A stretch of DNA of 64,000 nt from positions 186,001 to 250,000 of the forward strand of contig OZ345367.1 in NCBI GenBank assembly GCA_977006965.1, given 5' to 3'. The translations under genes and the position numbers were made by a program. Below, piece after piece: positions 47,978 to 58,970 of the stretch; positions within the stretch are counted from its first letter, which is position 1; each line of letters starts with the position of its first letter. A model generated the notes under the pieces. The model searched no databases, was not told where the DNA came from, and worked only from the letters and a program-made list of their open reading frames with translations. The stretch is from Phymatolithon calcareum (taxonomy: Eukaryota; Rhodophyta; Florideophyceae; Hapalidiales).

Positions 47978-49581
47978 ATGGCGACAGACATTGAAATGCC
48001 CGATGCGGCCAAGGCGAAGGAGGCCGTCAAGGAGGTCGTCAAGGATGGCGCTGTGAAGCCTACTCCAGTGGATCCAACTGAGGAGGTAATAACTGGTACG
48101 TTCTCTCATTGATGAACGCGGCTGCATTGAAATTCGTCCACCGGAATTGATCATCTAACGACCTGTAACCCCCATTTGTTCGTATCATAGACTTGAAAAG
48201 AAACATTGGCATATTGGAAAAGTCCGTTCTTGCAAAGGAACTGCGTCTCCTTACCCGCGTACTCCGAGCGACTGGAAGCATTCGCAAGCGCATGACTGCA
48301 GTTACTCTCATTTCATTCATCAATGCATATGTTCCGGAGAGCTACAAACACCGCGAGTCTATGCTCAAAACTCTCAAGCGAGTCCCCGCGCCCATGGACG
48401 CCAACGTGATCCCTACGAAACCCACAGTCGTTCCAATGGCGACGTCTAGTGTTCTGGAGGTGTCAGTTTATTTGCACTTACTTGCGGTGATTGTACTCAT
48501 CGATGCGAAGTCTTTGGACGACGCTCTGCTCATCAGCAAGCAGTTGGTGACGCTTCTCGCAGAGCACAACCGGCGTACGCTTGACGAACTCAACTCCCGC
48601 TCATACTTCTACTACGCACGCGCTGTGGAGTTGAAGGGGTCGCTCGCTAGCATTCGCGCGGAGCTTCTTGCGGCGTACCGCACGGCGACCTTGCAGCACG
48701 ATGCGGCATCCCAGGCTGTGCTGCTCAATCTTTTATCGCGCAATTACATCTCGTACAATCTGTACGACCAGGCGGATAAATTGCTATCACGGGCGCCTTT
48801 CCCCGAGACGCGAAGTAATAATCAGCTTGCACGGCATCTGTATTACACTGGGCGCGTGAAGGCCATCCAGCTGGATTACTCTGAAGCGCTTTGGAACTTG
48901 CAACAAGCACTGCGCAAGGCCCCTCAGCAGTCTGCTCTAGGTTTCCGGACTTCCACTCAGAAGTTTATGATCATTGTGTTGCTTCTCACCGGTGAAATCC
49001 CGGAGCGCAGCGTGTTTCGTCAGGCGAACATGCAGCGCGCTCTGCGTCCATACCTGAGCATTACGCAGGCTGTGCGCGTGGGCGACCTGTCTAAATTCAA
49101 ACAGGTCACGGAGGCGTCGGCGGATATTTTTGCCACTGACCAGACTACGTCTCTAATTATGCGGCTGCGACACAATGTCATTAAGACTGGGCTGCGTAAG
49201 CTGAACACATCGTATTCGCGCATTTCACTTGCCGAGATCTGCAAGCGACTTGACCTCGGGTCTCCAGAAAATGCGGAGGGTGTTGTGGCAAAAGCAATTC
49301 ATGATCGGGTTATTGATGCAGTTATCGATCATGAGGGTGGATTTGTTCGGTCCAATGAGACCATCGATGTATACTCAACGACAGAGCCTACTGAAGCTTA
49401 TCATGGACGTATCCAATTTTGTCTCAACATTTACAATGAAGCAGTGAAGGCGATGCGATTTCCGGAGAAGCAGGAAGACGAGGAAACTCCTGAGCAACGT
49501 CGTGAGCGGCTCAAGGAGCAGGAGGAAATTGCTAAGACACTTGCTGAGGAAGAGGACGATGACCCTGATTTCGGGGTTTAA
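47978..49581 (+). CDS. RPN3: 26S proteasome regulatory subunit RPN3 (PSMD3)
   Basis: Two exons, 47978-48095 and 48191-49581 (95-nt GTACGT...CATAG intron, phase 1); 502 aa. Exon 1 codes for a Lys/Glu/Val-rich N-terminus (MATDIEMPDAAKAKEAVKEV) ending E-E-V-I-T-D. The main exon shows the RPN3 N-terminal helical repeats and a C-terminal PCI domain: R-S-Y-F-Y-Y-A-R-A-V-E-L, R-H-L-Y-Y-T-G-R-V-K-A-I-Q-L-D-Y-S-E-A, R-L-R-H-N-V-I-K-T-G-L-R-K-L-N-T-S-Y-S-R-I-S-L, and H-G-R-I-Q-F-C-L-N-I-Y-N-E-A-V-K-A-M-R-F-P. The tail is acidic and Glu-rich, ending D-D-P-D-F-G-V. It is a structural lid subunit. It lies 3 kb from RPN12, its lid neighbour. Confidence 0.95.
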
Positions 49582-50431
49582 GGGGCGCAGAAGTTTTGTA
49601 AGACTATATCTTGTCATGGGGCTCGCTGTGAATGAAGTTTTTCTGTTAAGAACTATGCTTGGTTATAACTGTCATCCTTATTAGAGAAGATCATTAAAAC
49701 ATTATTATCGCGGTGGTGTTGAAGCGACAAGACGCATACCATGTTTTGCAGAACGTAAATACCGTAACTCCAGTTTCAAAATGCTGTAGATAGTCTAACC
49801 ACCGATGGAGACAGACGCAGTCTCGAGCTCTACATGTAGCTCCTAATGTGCCCCAGGTCTTCATCCCTTCCACACCTATTGATGGACATAGCATAGGCGA
49901 GGGCTCGGTGTGGACGGCCCTGGGTCCTTACACCCATTGCCTTGAGTTCGGGCATGCGGATGAATCAGTCATTCGAAATTCTTACACAAGCAATGTGAAT
50001 GGCTAAGCCGTAGACTTCGACATCAGGCTCGCTAGCCACCATTATCAGTGAACAAATTTGCTTCGAGGACGGCACCAATTCGACATGTTATGTGAAGATT
50101 CAGGTGTGAACTAAAGTTAAAGACTAATACCAGTAGTATACGCATGCCCTTCTACTAGTAAAGCCTATAGCAAACTCGGATTTACAATGAAGTAGCATTT
50201 TTATCTATTCATTATAAGGAGGCCGTTAAAACGGGCCTGCGAATTATCAATTGATGAAATTGACGAGCATTTCCAAGTGATAACTACGGTACTGCAACAT
50301 ACATGAGAAAAACAATACAGGGGGACTGCATACAGTTTGGGACAAGGGAAAGCCATTTTGTCCCCATAGCCCCAAGAGGTTCAGTGTACAGAGGAAACCA
50401 TTTCGAGTAGGTGGGCTGATTTCGTCCACTG
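49582..50431. other. intergenic region
   Basis: 850 bp between RPN3 (+) and the propeller-like gene (-), AT-rich, with only short ORFs. Nothing is recognised. Confidence 0.45.
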
Positions 50432-52486
50432 TCATTCGTCAGTCTCGGGAGAGAAACAGCGAGGTATGTTATGCCTCACCATGGAAAACGCAAGCGGAAC
50501 TTGCTCCTCTTCCCGCTGAATTTGTTTAGAGTCCACGAATTCGAATTCAGTTGCGTTGTAGGAAGCGGCGAGAAGGAGATCTTTTTCCATTTCGAAAAGA
50601 ATAACAAAGACCATATTTGTTTTCCACAGCGCGAGAAGACATCCTGGCGATGTTCCGAAGCTACCAGACAAGTAAGGTACATCCAGCTCCATGACTCTGT
50701 TCTTGTCACCGCCCTGTTCCGGAAGGATCAAGGCTAGGTATTGTCTCTCGATTCCATTATCCACGTCACCGGGATCGGTGATATACCGCCATCCCAATAC
50801 CACAAAAGTTCCACTTCCGCAGGTACAGCCGATGATTCCAAACGCTGGTCCAGGCAAGTGCGCGGCCTCCACATTAACCAAAGTAAGGGTCTCGATATCC
50901 CACCGCCAAACTTCGCCACTTGAACTCACTCCTGCGACTACCCCATTGGCACTGTTGAAACGATTGACAGAGAGAGCACCTCGTTCAACAAAGTGGTCGG
51001 AAATAATCGCACTCCAACGTTCGGCAGAAACACGGTAAATGAGGATGGTCTTGGCGAACATCATGCCGAAGACCGTATGCGTGGCGAATGCATCCCGCGC
51101 AATAAGCGTGGTGGGACTACTAGAGGTATTGATAGTCTTCCTGTGGTCATCGCCGGAGATCGAAAGGGTTGTTGCTCCGAAAGGAAGAGGAACTTTCGTT
51201 GTCTCGCATGCGAGAACGTCACACAAATGCAACTTCGCTTTCCCTTTCCAGTGATGCACAATAACATCGAATACTTCGTACAGCTTGCTTCTCCAATGGT
51301 TGCCCTCCATTGAGGCAATGGTGTTCCCAACAATATTTTCTGGCACATCAAGCGTGTTGTCAAGTGAAGGGAGCGGTTCGGTGCAACTACCTTCCACCAG
51401 CGAGGGCGATTTATAGGTCGTAGGGTCCGTCAATTGGGCAAGCTCATGGATAGGCCATGCAATAAATCTCAAACTCGAGCTGCCCCGATTCCAAACCAGC
51501 ACGCCTGTTTCCGTAGCAGCGAGACCTTTCACCTCACCAGCGTTCTTATCCGGAACAGCGGTCCATACGTGTGTTCCATCCGAGGAGCGCATGAATTGGA
51601 TGTTCCCATCGGGCGCGTTAACAGCAACCAAATTGCGACTTGTAGCAAAAGCAGCGAAAGCCCCAGATGACGTGTGTCCAAGATCGTTTAGATCCTGCAA
51701 AGTCGATTTGTAGTCCCGGGAGATGCACCAGATCATGGGCCAATCCTCTCCTTGGTGCTGATACACTTCAACGCAGCCACTCCACCATGCCACTGACAAA
51801 CGCTCAGTTGCGCACAACTTCGAAAAGCACAATTCAGTGACTTTGTCAGGCTGGAGACGATCCACCGGACGACGGACGATAACCACCGAGCGAGCCTGAT
51901 CGAGGTCCTTGTTTAAAATGCCTTCTGAAATATCATCCCAAATAGAAATCGAACCCGTTTCACTTGAGGCTGCGACTGTGCTGTTCAGCATCGCGACTCT
52001 TGAATGCCAAATACTTTTGGTCCCAGGAAGATGGACAGGTCCGTCCAGCTTTGTACCCTGTCCGTTCACTCTCTCGCCATCTTGTTTCAATAGCCAAAGG
52101 AGGACTCCGTGACATCCAACGACTGCAACGGACACATTGCAGAGGTTCCTTGAAGCGCCGACGGCGATGTCACATGCGACGAAATTGACTTCCTGGGCAG
52201 ACAGGAAGATTTCTTGAGTTCTCAAATACTTCACTGCAACTCGGCGATTAACAACGGTCACATACAAGTCACCGCAGGAGAGAGCATGCACTTCGCCGTT
52301 GCCAACACCTTGTTCGTAGAGAAGAGAGAGGTCTTCATCGCTGCGGACAATGTTGGTGTCCCAACCGCGCAACGAAAGTATTGATGCGTCCGGAGATGTG
52401 GACAGGCAGTTAACAGCACGGCAGCTCGGTTCAATAGGCTGTTCAACGGCACTATCGACTCTCGCCGCGGTACTGCACGGAGGCAT
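50432..52486 (-). CDS. beta-propeller-like protein of unknown function, parent of local pseudogenes
   Basis: 684 aa from the ATG at 52484-52486 (MPPCSTAARVDSAVEQ). This start is supported because the pseudogene copy at 58126-58330 keeps the same ATG-CCT-CCG and its upstream sequence. The protein has WD40/propeller-like strands: S-G-S-I-S-I-W-D-D, L-S-V-A-W-W-S-G-C-V-E-V-Y, L-V-A-V-N-A-P-D-G-N-I-Q-F-M, G-V-V-A-G-V-S-S-S-G-E-V-W-R-W-D, and S-G-T-F-V-V-L-G-W-R-Y. The N-terminal half has about five blade-like units and the C-terminal half two or three. It recalls the N-terminal propellers of nucleoporins such as Nup133, but I cannot assign a family. Single exon. Confidence 0.7.
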   Translation of the reverse strand: MPPCSTAARVDSAVEQPIEPSCRAVNCLSTSPDASILSLRGWDTNIVRSDEDLSLLYEQGVGNGEVHALSCGDLYVTVVNRRVAVKYLRTQEIFLSAQEVNFVACDIAVGASRNLCNVSVAVVGCHGVLLWLLKQDGERVNGQGTKLDGPVHLPGTKSIWHSRVAMLNSTVAASSETGSISIWDDISEGILNKDLDQARSVVIVRRPVDRLQPDKVTELCFSKLCATERLSVAWWSGCVEVYQHQGEDWPMIWCISRDYKSTLQDLNDLGHTSSGAFAAFATSRNLVAVNAPDGNIQFMRSSDGTHVWTAVPDKNAGEVKGLAATETGVLVWNRGSSSLRFIAWPIHELAQLTDPTTYKSPSLVEGSCTEPLPSLDNTLDVPENIVGNTIASMEGNHWRSKLYEVFDVIVHHWKGKAKLHLCDVLACETTKVPLPFGATTLSISGDDHRKTINTSSSPTTLIARDAFATHTVFGMMFAKTILIYRVSAERWSAIISDHFVERGALSVNRFNSANGVVAGVSSSGEVWRWDIETLTLVNVEAAHLPGPAFGIIGCTCGSGTFVVLGWRYITDPGDVDNGIERQYLALILPEQGGDKNRVMELDVPYLSGSFGTSPGCLLALWKTNMVFVILFEMEKDLLLAASYNATEFEFVDSKQIQREEEQVPLAFSMVRHNIPRCFSPETDE

Positions 52487-54407
52487 GATGATGGATAGCG
52501 ATAGTAGCGCGAAAGGATCGACCTTGGCGACGGTCGATGGCCGCGTAAGTGTTCGGGTGCAATGTACTGGGCCGAGAACGGAGCAAAATTTTCTCAAACT
52601 TAGGTATTTTATGATTCCTGGCTCTAATGCAAGTTTGTCTGATTTTCTGTCAGATTTGGTCAGAAAGTGAAAGTTGTGGAACCAAAGTTGTGCAAAAAGT
52701 GAGATGATCCAAAGCTGTCACAGACGTCAAATAGAGGAGTGCTGATCTTAACGTCATAGCAATAAAGCACTTTCGGTATGGTGACTACCCTGAAAGGACC
52801 TCATTATATCTACAAGGACACAGCTGTACATCCGTTTGTGCAGAGGCAAAATAGAGATATGCCGCTTTTTATCATCCCTAAGGTTCGTCGATCTAGCGTT
52901 GACCCTTGAGTAGATACCACCTCAAGTCTACTGTGCACACAAGAAACGTTTCTAAGCTCAAGAAAAACTTCTTTCTCGGGAAGCTGAGAATTTACACTGA
53001 AAGTAAATTCTCAGCTTCCCAAGACAGGTTTGTTACCGTACTGCCAAAAATGTCGTACTTGTGCGTAGATGACGGTATTTTGTGAATTTAACTCAATTTA
53101 GTTAATGAGTGAATTTATCGACGATGTATTCACTCACAACAACAACAGAAGTAATGTCCCGGGATTCTGGAACAGCATGTTGCAACCGGATCTCCATATA
53201 GGAAGGAGTCATCGATGGGCTGGAACAAATCCACTGGAAAAGCCAACACACGCTGTGAGAAGCTGGTACAACTTGAGCCAGTGTCTTAATTTTGCTTGGG
53301 ATACAATATTTCTACGTGACTAAGAGCACATAGCTTTAGTTCTTCAGGGGTTTCACTCCTCCATGCAACGGGGTACAGTGAAATACATCCGAGCTAGTCC
53401 GGGAAATCGACTCTATCTGAAAGACTGCCCAGATGCCCTACAGCAGCTGGCCTCGACAAAAAGGCTAACTAGACGAAGAAACAACCGCAATCGACTACTG
53501 AATCGCATTGGCCCCAACATTTTGGGCGTTTTCCCATCACACCAAAGTAGGATATTCAGCAAGCTCAGTTGTGATTTTTCTTTGCTCCTTCCCGACGGTT
53601 CTGTGTTTCCGATTGCATATGCCGTCTCACTTGAACTTCGTACCTATACAATGCAATATTTGCAAAAAGTCACCTGTTAGACCAACAATCGGTATCGGAA
53701 CAGCTGCAAAAGTGACGACACGCTTCGAGGAAAAGCTGACGAAAATTAACAAAAACGGGATGAACGAATTATACCAGTCCTAATTTTAATAAAAATTGAA
53801 CCTTGTCAGAGGACGCCGACTTACGCGAGCAGAACACCATCCACGATTCACTCCTCGAAAACGAAGCGACACCGTGATATCGGCTAAATCCGTCTTCCGG
53901 TACATAGCTTTCGCGCAGCACCAAGTGCGTCGTTTGCATGGACAGGCGGTTTCAACATCCACATTGCACGCTACGTCAACGACGTTGTTTCGCTGCCAAA
54001 CCGGGCTCCGGTACTTGTGATGGATGATGGGTTGATTGCATTTATTACGATTTTCAGAGTCACTGTCATCAAAGTATGCACTCAAGGGCGCTTTCTTTTT
54101 GAATCATCAAGCACAATTCTAAGTAAATGACATCTCAACAGACACATCAGCAAAGGCTTGGAAAGATTTATTGTCACCCTCTGGTGCGAAAGAGATCTTT
54201 TGTGACGATTATGTAAGAATTCCAGGACTCGAAATGAGCACGGAGTACCCTGGGCTGACGCCTTCATATTTTGGAGCAAAATATCCACCGTGTTGTCGAA
54301 TCGCTATTTCGAACAATACTCTTCTGATGCAACGCATATGGAACTGTCTGTCTTTGTGACGACATCATGTGCGACACATGGGGCAAGGATTAATGTCAAA
54401 TTTCATT
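52487..54407. other. intergenic region
   Basis: Promoter of the propeller-like gene, whose first 140 bp are conserved in the copy at 58126, followed by AT-rich DNA with one hairpin (52978-53020). Short plus-strand frames (53105-53323, 53363-53680) have no family features. Confidence 0.4.
52978..53020. repeat. perfect 18-bp stem, 7-nt loop
   Basis: GGGAAGCTGAGAATTTAC, loop ACTGAAA, and the exact complement. It is a very stable stem-loop in RNA. Confidence 0.95.
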
Positions 54408-54730
54408 ACAAACTGAGATCATCATCCAACTGACCGATTCCTTGAGGGCAAGATTACTGACTTGTCCTTCCCAACGATAACGGTGGCTGTAGTTTGTCTT
54501 TGGCGTGGCAGAGCGAAACCGTTGAGGTTTATTATCGAAATGTAGAAAAAGAGTCCCAGACGTGGAGCGCATCCCTGCCCGACATGTCGACATTGAACAA
54601 GCGAGACCTGATTGGCGTTTATTCGCCTCGTGCATTACCATTCTTCGCAAGCAAGTTTAACTTAGTTGCAGTTAACGGTCTGAGTGGAAGTATTCGATTT
54701 TTGGCGGCTCGGTATGAGAACGCTGCTTAG
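54408..54730 (+). pseudogene. decayed fragment of the propeller-like gene (middle part)
   Basis: The frame 54494-54730 reads S-L-A-W-Q-S-E-T-V-E-V-Y, then L-P-D-M-S-T-L-N-K-R-D-L, F-F-A-S-K-F-N-L-V-A-V-N-G-L-S-G-S-I-R-F-L. This aligns, ungapped or nearly so, with the S-V-A-W...V-E-V-Y and N-L-V-A-V-N-A-P-D-G-N-I-Q-F-M segment (about residues 235-310) of the parent at 50432-52486. It is truncated at both ends with stops nearby. Confidence 0.8.
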
Positions 54731-56384
54731 CTAAAAAAAGTCGGCTGGTATGGAATCCATGTCTCTTATGATTGATGCTCATTGATTATTCTTTTCTTGA
54801 GATTTTCAGACTTGTCGGAGCCATGGGGTTTCTATCGAAGATGCTCATTGCAAACACTAAGCTCCGGGACTTTCATCATTCAGATACAGTGGGAGGCGTA
54901 CGATACATGAGACATACACGAAGAAGAATACAACAGCCCATTTCACTTTCTAAGTGCACACGATGCACATGGTTGGCGAAGAGTCCAGAAACGTCCTCAG
55001 TGATTCCGCCTCCTTTTACACAAGAGATTTACTCGCCACCCATAAGGTTGTGGCTTTTTATCGCAGTTTTGAGTGCTTTCAAGCATAGGCTGTGTCAAGG
55101 GAAATGAGAATATTCGATTCATGGACATTGACATTTCAGATACCTCTGTATTTCAACTATTCGCACACGCAGAGCAGTCTTATTCACATTTGGCTCAATG
55201 CACAAGCAGAACGCATGTCGATGTGATTTCAATATCTAACATTTTTCCGTGCGCAGATCAGCATTATTCTAGCCCATCGAAGAGTCCTGTACCCCCCTTC
55301 ATAATGTTCAGTTTTTATGTTGAAGAATGAGGAATGCCCTTTTTACGACACCGACAATTTTGGAAGGGACCGCAATAGCGGTCCCACCAAAAAGAAGGCG
55401 CCACTGCTCCAAAATTTGGCCCAACTTAAGGTAGGGTACGCTTCTTCCTGTACCTGCGGTTCACATAAGAATCTCCACAATGATGGATTCTGATCGAAAT
55501 AGAGGAGGTTAATTGCATCGACCTAGGGATGTGCACATCCTGATCTTCTGAATTTCCTGTCCATACATGTAGAGAAGTCAGAGCGTCAGGAATCGTCCAT
55601 TTCAAGCAGTATATATAATTACGTGCTCAAGATTCATATGTCGATGAACTTGGATGCGAAAGGCAACGACAGGAGGAATTGGATTACCGCTCTTTCATGT
55701 ATTCGGCACACATTCGGCGATAATAATGGAGCTTCCAAACTATGACAACATCCATCTGCCGATGCATTGGGCAAAACTTTTCGAAATCGGAGACGCGATG
55801 TTTGAAGCTATGGGGAACATTGTATTCGTCTCGTCGCGTGACGCACACCACCAACCACGTCGGCATTATGGTACTGTGCGCCCCTCGTCAAGGGAAGAAA
55901 AAATTGCGCACCCTATTGACGCCAAAACGCGACCCGAATTCCTCGTCGTCATAAATGGATATGTCCACAGTTCACTTCGATGGGCTCTGTCGGTAAGTAA
56001 ACATCAACGGTCTCATTAGATCTACAGAATCGAGCCTCGTGATCGACACCGTTGGCTATAGACCGGTCATGCTTCGCCTGGGCTCAATTTCGCAAAGTTT
56101 ACCTGTGAGCTGAGGCCAATAGCAATGCGAAAACACAATGTTTAATACATTTTTTTAGTAGTATTTATTAAACGCTCTCAGTAACACTCTTTAGACTGTA
56201 AGGGAGATGCGTTTCAGTTGCTACAGCCTTGTAGCATAGTATAACATTCATATATGCTTCTTCCGCAATCTTGTATATCGTGGCCCTAGCTGCAAAAACC
56301 CACATCGGACGGATGTGGGAAAAGCTTAGAGCCCTCTATGCGCTCAGCGGCGATTCGAGCTCGCAATTCTTATCCTTTGTTTTT
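54731..56384. other. intergenic region
   Basis: AT-rich, with one small stem-loop (55366-55385, GGGACCGC-AATA-GCGGTCCC). A 121-codon plus frame at 55654-56019 has no family features. No gene is claimed. Confidence 0.4.
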
Positions 56385-57248
56385 CTATTCCATGTCCTCG
56401 TAAAAGGCACTGGTAAAGAAGAGTAGCTGGTCCAGTGCTTCTTCGGTCTTCTTGGTCTCTTCTCCGGTCAGCTGGTATCTCGCCAAAGACGTTTCAACCG
56501 TGTGCAATAGCCTTGATATGATTTCGCCAAATTTGTCTTCTAGTAGTGTCGTGCTCAGTGGGGGAAATCTCCCAAACGCCCACTTCACCGCCAACTGACG
56601 ATGACGTACTTTCGGAAGCCTTAAAATCACTGGAATTGCTCCGACTATATCGTACGGTATCTTTCTCTTTCTGCTTGATTCCAAAGACTCCCCTTCATCA
56701 TTGAAGAGTGATGCTTTCAGGGATCCTGCCGACATTCCTTGCTTAAGATACTCCAAGGCCTTCTCGAACTGCTCATGCCTTAGCATTGCTGCCATGTCCC
56801 GACACACCCATTGCAATTCATCCACGTCTCTGCAATCCTTTGGGACGGCCAGTAGGCTCTCTTTTTTTGTCTTCGCTCTCACGAGCATTTTGAGCGCTAA
56901 AACCATTCTCCTGTCTTCAGCTGCTTGGATGCGACAGAGAAGACGAAGTCTTGCAGACCGGTTTTTCGCGATTGGTCCAAGGACTTGAGAGAAAAAGGTC
57001 CTCTCTACCTCTTCAATAGCTGTCTGGATTCTCGGCGTCCAAGGTGTTAGATGCATGGCATACTCCCATCTTGGCTGTATCAGTGCCTTGTATACCTTGA
57101 TAGCTTTAAGCGCGTAATGTTTAATACATGGTGTCACCGTCGTATTGAATACGACGTGATCTGTCCTCGTGTTTGCGGACACCTCCGTACCCTTTTTGAT
57201 TTTGGACAGCTCGCCCATCCAATGTCCCTCTATGAACATGGGTCGCAC
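56385..57248 (-). mobile_element. reverse-transcriptase C-terminal fragment (non-LTR retroelement)
   Basis: An open 287-codon frame. Y-K-A-L-I-Q-P-R-W-E-Y-A-M-H-L-T-P-W-T-P-R-I, then E-E-V-E-R-T-F-F-S-Q-V-L-G, matches the thumb/connection region found just after the palm of jockey/L1-like reverse transcriptases (consensus Y-x-x-L-I-x-S-x-x-x-Y). The catalytic F/Y-A-D-D region would lie upstream but a TGA interrupts the frame near 57290. The rest is helical and Glu/Lys-rich, ending in A-F-Y-E-D-M-E. It is a 5'-truncated copy, probably not functional despite its open frame. Confidence 0.7.
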
Positions 57249-58125
57249 TGCACGCGCGCCCGGCGTAACAAGCTTCGTTCCAGGATTTCAACAGCAAGAG
57301 GTACAGATAAGGCCAAAAACTTCTAGATGGAAGGCCGGAGTCCAAGAGCCGACTTCTGAGGTGTCAAGAGGAGCGCGTGCTACAGCTTCGAATGCGGTTC
57401 AGAGTTTTCTAACTGAATGGTCCAGGAATGCCTGTATCAGTTGCTTGTTCCTCAGAGTTCATGAAATGCACAAGAGAAAGATATATTTCCGCTAGATCGC
57501 GCTGGTTGAACGCGAAGAATTTGCGCCATAGAAATTTGAGCTGTATTTTCTGGAATGCGACAGCGTGCGCAGCACCGCAGCGCGGTAGGACATGACAAGC
57601 TATGCGAGAATGCTGCAGATCGCGCCCTTCAACTGCGCAACTTGTGCATTGCAGTAACGCGAAGGAGTCGCGATCGTCTTGAGTACATCGGCTACGCTGT
57701 GCGAGAAGCGTCATTACTTGCTGAACTGATTGTCGACGAATAGACTTTGAATCGCGGGAATATGAGAGAACGGCAAGTAGCATCGCCCGCATTCCGGTGC
57801 CCGGGGGTCTGCTCGCAGCAACATCCTTGACGGCCCCTCCACCTTGGACGCACCAATTATTTCAATACTCGACCTGAGGCGAAGACACCGTGGTGAGGGC
57901 AGGCTCCCTCCCACAGCCGAGTCCAGATTGACGATGGGCTTCCAGAATGGCGCCTTTTCGCTCTTCATTCGTGAGCATGATGCACTGAAGCTGGACAATA
58001 ACAATTGCTGTATAGAACAACTTTTTGGATCAAATTTCACAGTTCAACAACAGTGGTTCGAACGCTTTCATATCTGACCCAAGCTGACAGAATGACAGTC
58101 AGCTTTGTATATCAGCATAAATCAT
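57249..58125. other. intergenic region
   Basis: A possible extension of the retroelement fragment near 57249-57345 in other phases. Otherwise only short frames on both strands; nothing is recognised. Confidence 0.35.
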
Positions 58126-58330
58126 ACAATTCCTAATTTTTGAGAAAACTTTTTGCCGTTGTCGGCACTGAAAATTGCACCCAAACACTTACGCGGCCAG
58201 CCCCCAGCAGCCGATGTCAATGTTGATCCCTTCACTACAGCGCCGCCATCCATCGTCATGCCTCCGCGAAATTAATCACTCGAGCTGCCGAGCTGTCAAC
58301 TGCCTGCCCACAACAGTGCGTATGTGTATG
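58126..58330 (+). pseudogene. decayed 5' end of the propeller-like gene with its leader
   Basis: Sequence upstream of the ATG at 58258 matches the upstream region of the parent gene: TTTGAGAAAA, TTGCACCC-AACACTTACGC then GGCCA, GTTGATCC/GTCGATCC, CCATCCATC-TCATGCCTCCG. After a stop at codon 6, the segment G-A-G-C-T-G-C-C-x-G-C-T-G-T-x-A-A-C-T-G-C-C-T-G still matches the parent coding S-C-R-A-V-N-C-L. The promoter and leader were therefore copied together with the gene, which argues for DNA-level duplication, not retrocopying. Confidence 0.75.
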
Positions 58331-58970
58331 GCTCCGTACTGCAGGTAATCTCATGATGTGCACGATGACATGCAAATACCGGCGAAATAGAGCACCACCC
58401 ATATGCATTGCTGTGGACGTGCTGTTGACAGTGGGGCAACTTGTTGTTCCCTTTGCCGACGGCAACGTGTCAATGGTAAGTGCAGATGGAGGAGTTTCCA
58501 TTTTGTACAATGCGGAAGAAAATCTTTGGTCCAAGGAAGCGGAGTAATCTCCGGCAGCGACTGCAACCGTTCGCCCTGCAGATCAAATCAGCTGCCACTG
58601 GACGTCCGTCAAGGCTTTCCTTTTCGAAACGTGATGAAAAGAAACTTGTAGGTGTGGCTTGGCGGAGCGGCTGCGCTGAGGTTCATTAACACAACTAAGC
58701 AAAGTTGTCCCACATCTTAGACTATATGAAAAAAGACACCCAGATGGCGTGCGGAAGATCGAGTCTTATTAAAATTTAACTAATTACGTCTTCGGCACAT
58801 TAACAGTGTTCACAATTCATTCCAGTTTTTTCGCGCTCAACGTGTCCAATGCAAGTGCTATGTTTTTGTGATCTTCGTCCGGAAAAGAAGTTTGGGCGCT
58901 GCTCTCGAGGAAATTTCATGAGAGTTGAAAAGACTCATGGCTAACGCGCCGAGGTGCTACTGTCGTGAAG
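58331..58970. other. intergenic region, possibly more decayed copy
   Basis: A plus frame at 58353-58547 (V-P-F-A-D-G-N-V-S-M-V-S-A-D-G-G-V-S-I-L-Y) has a propeller-like look and may continue the decayed copy, but I could not align it to the parent with confidence. Confidence 0.35.

Noticed and set aside
55654-56019. 121-codon plus-strand ORF
   Set aside because: No recognised motif, and I could not align it to the propeller-like parent gene despite its location among the decayed copies.
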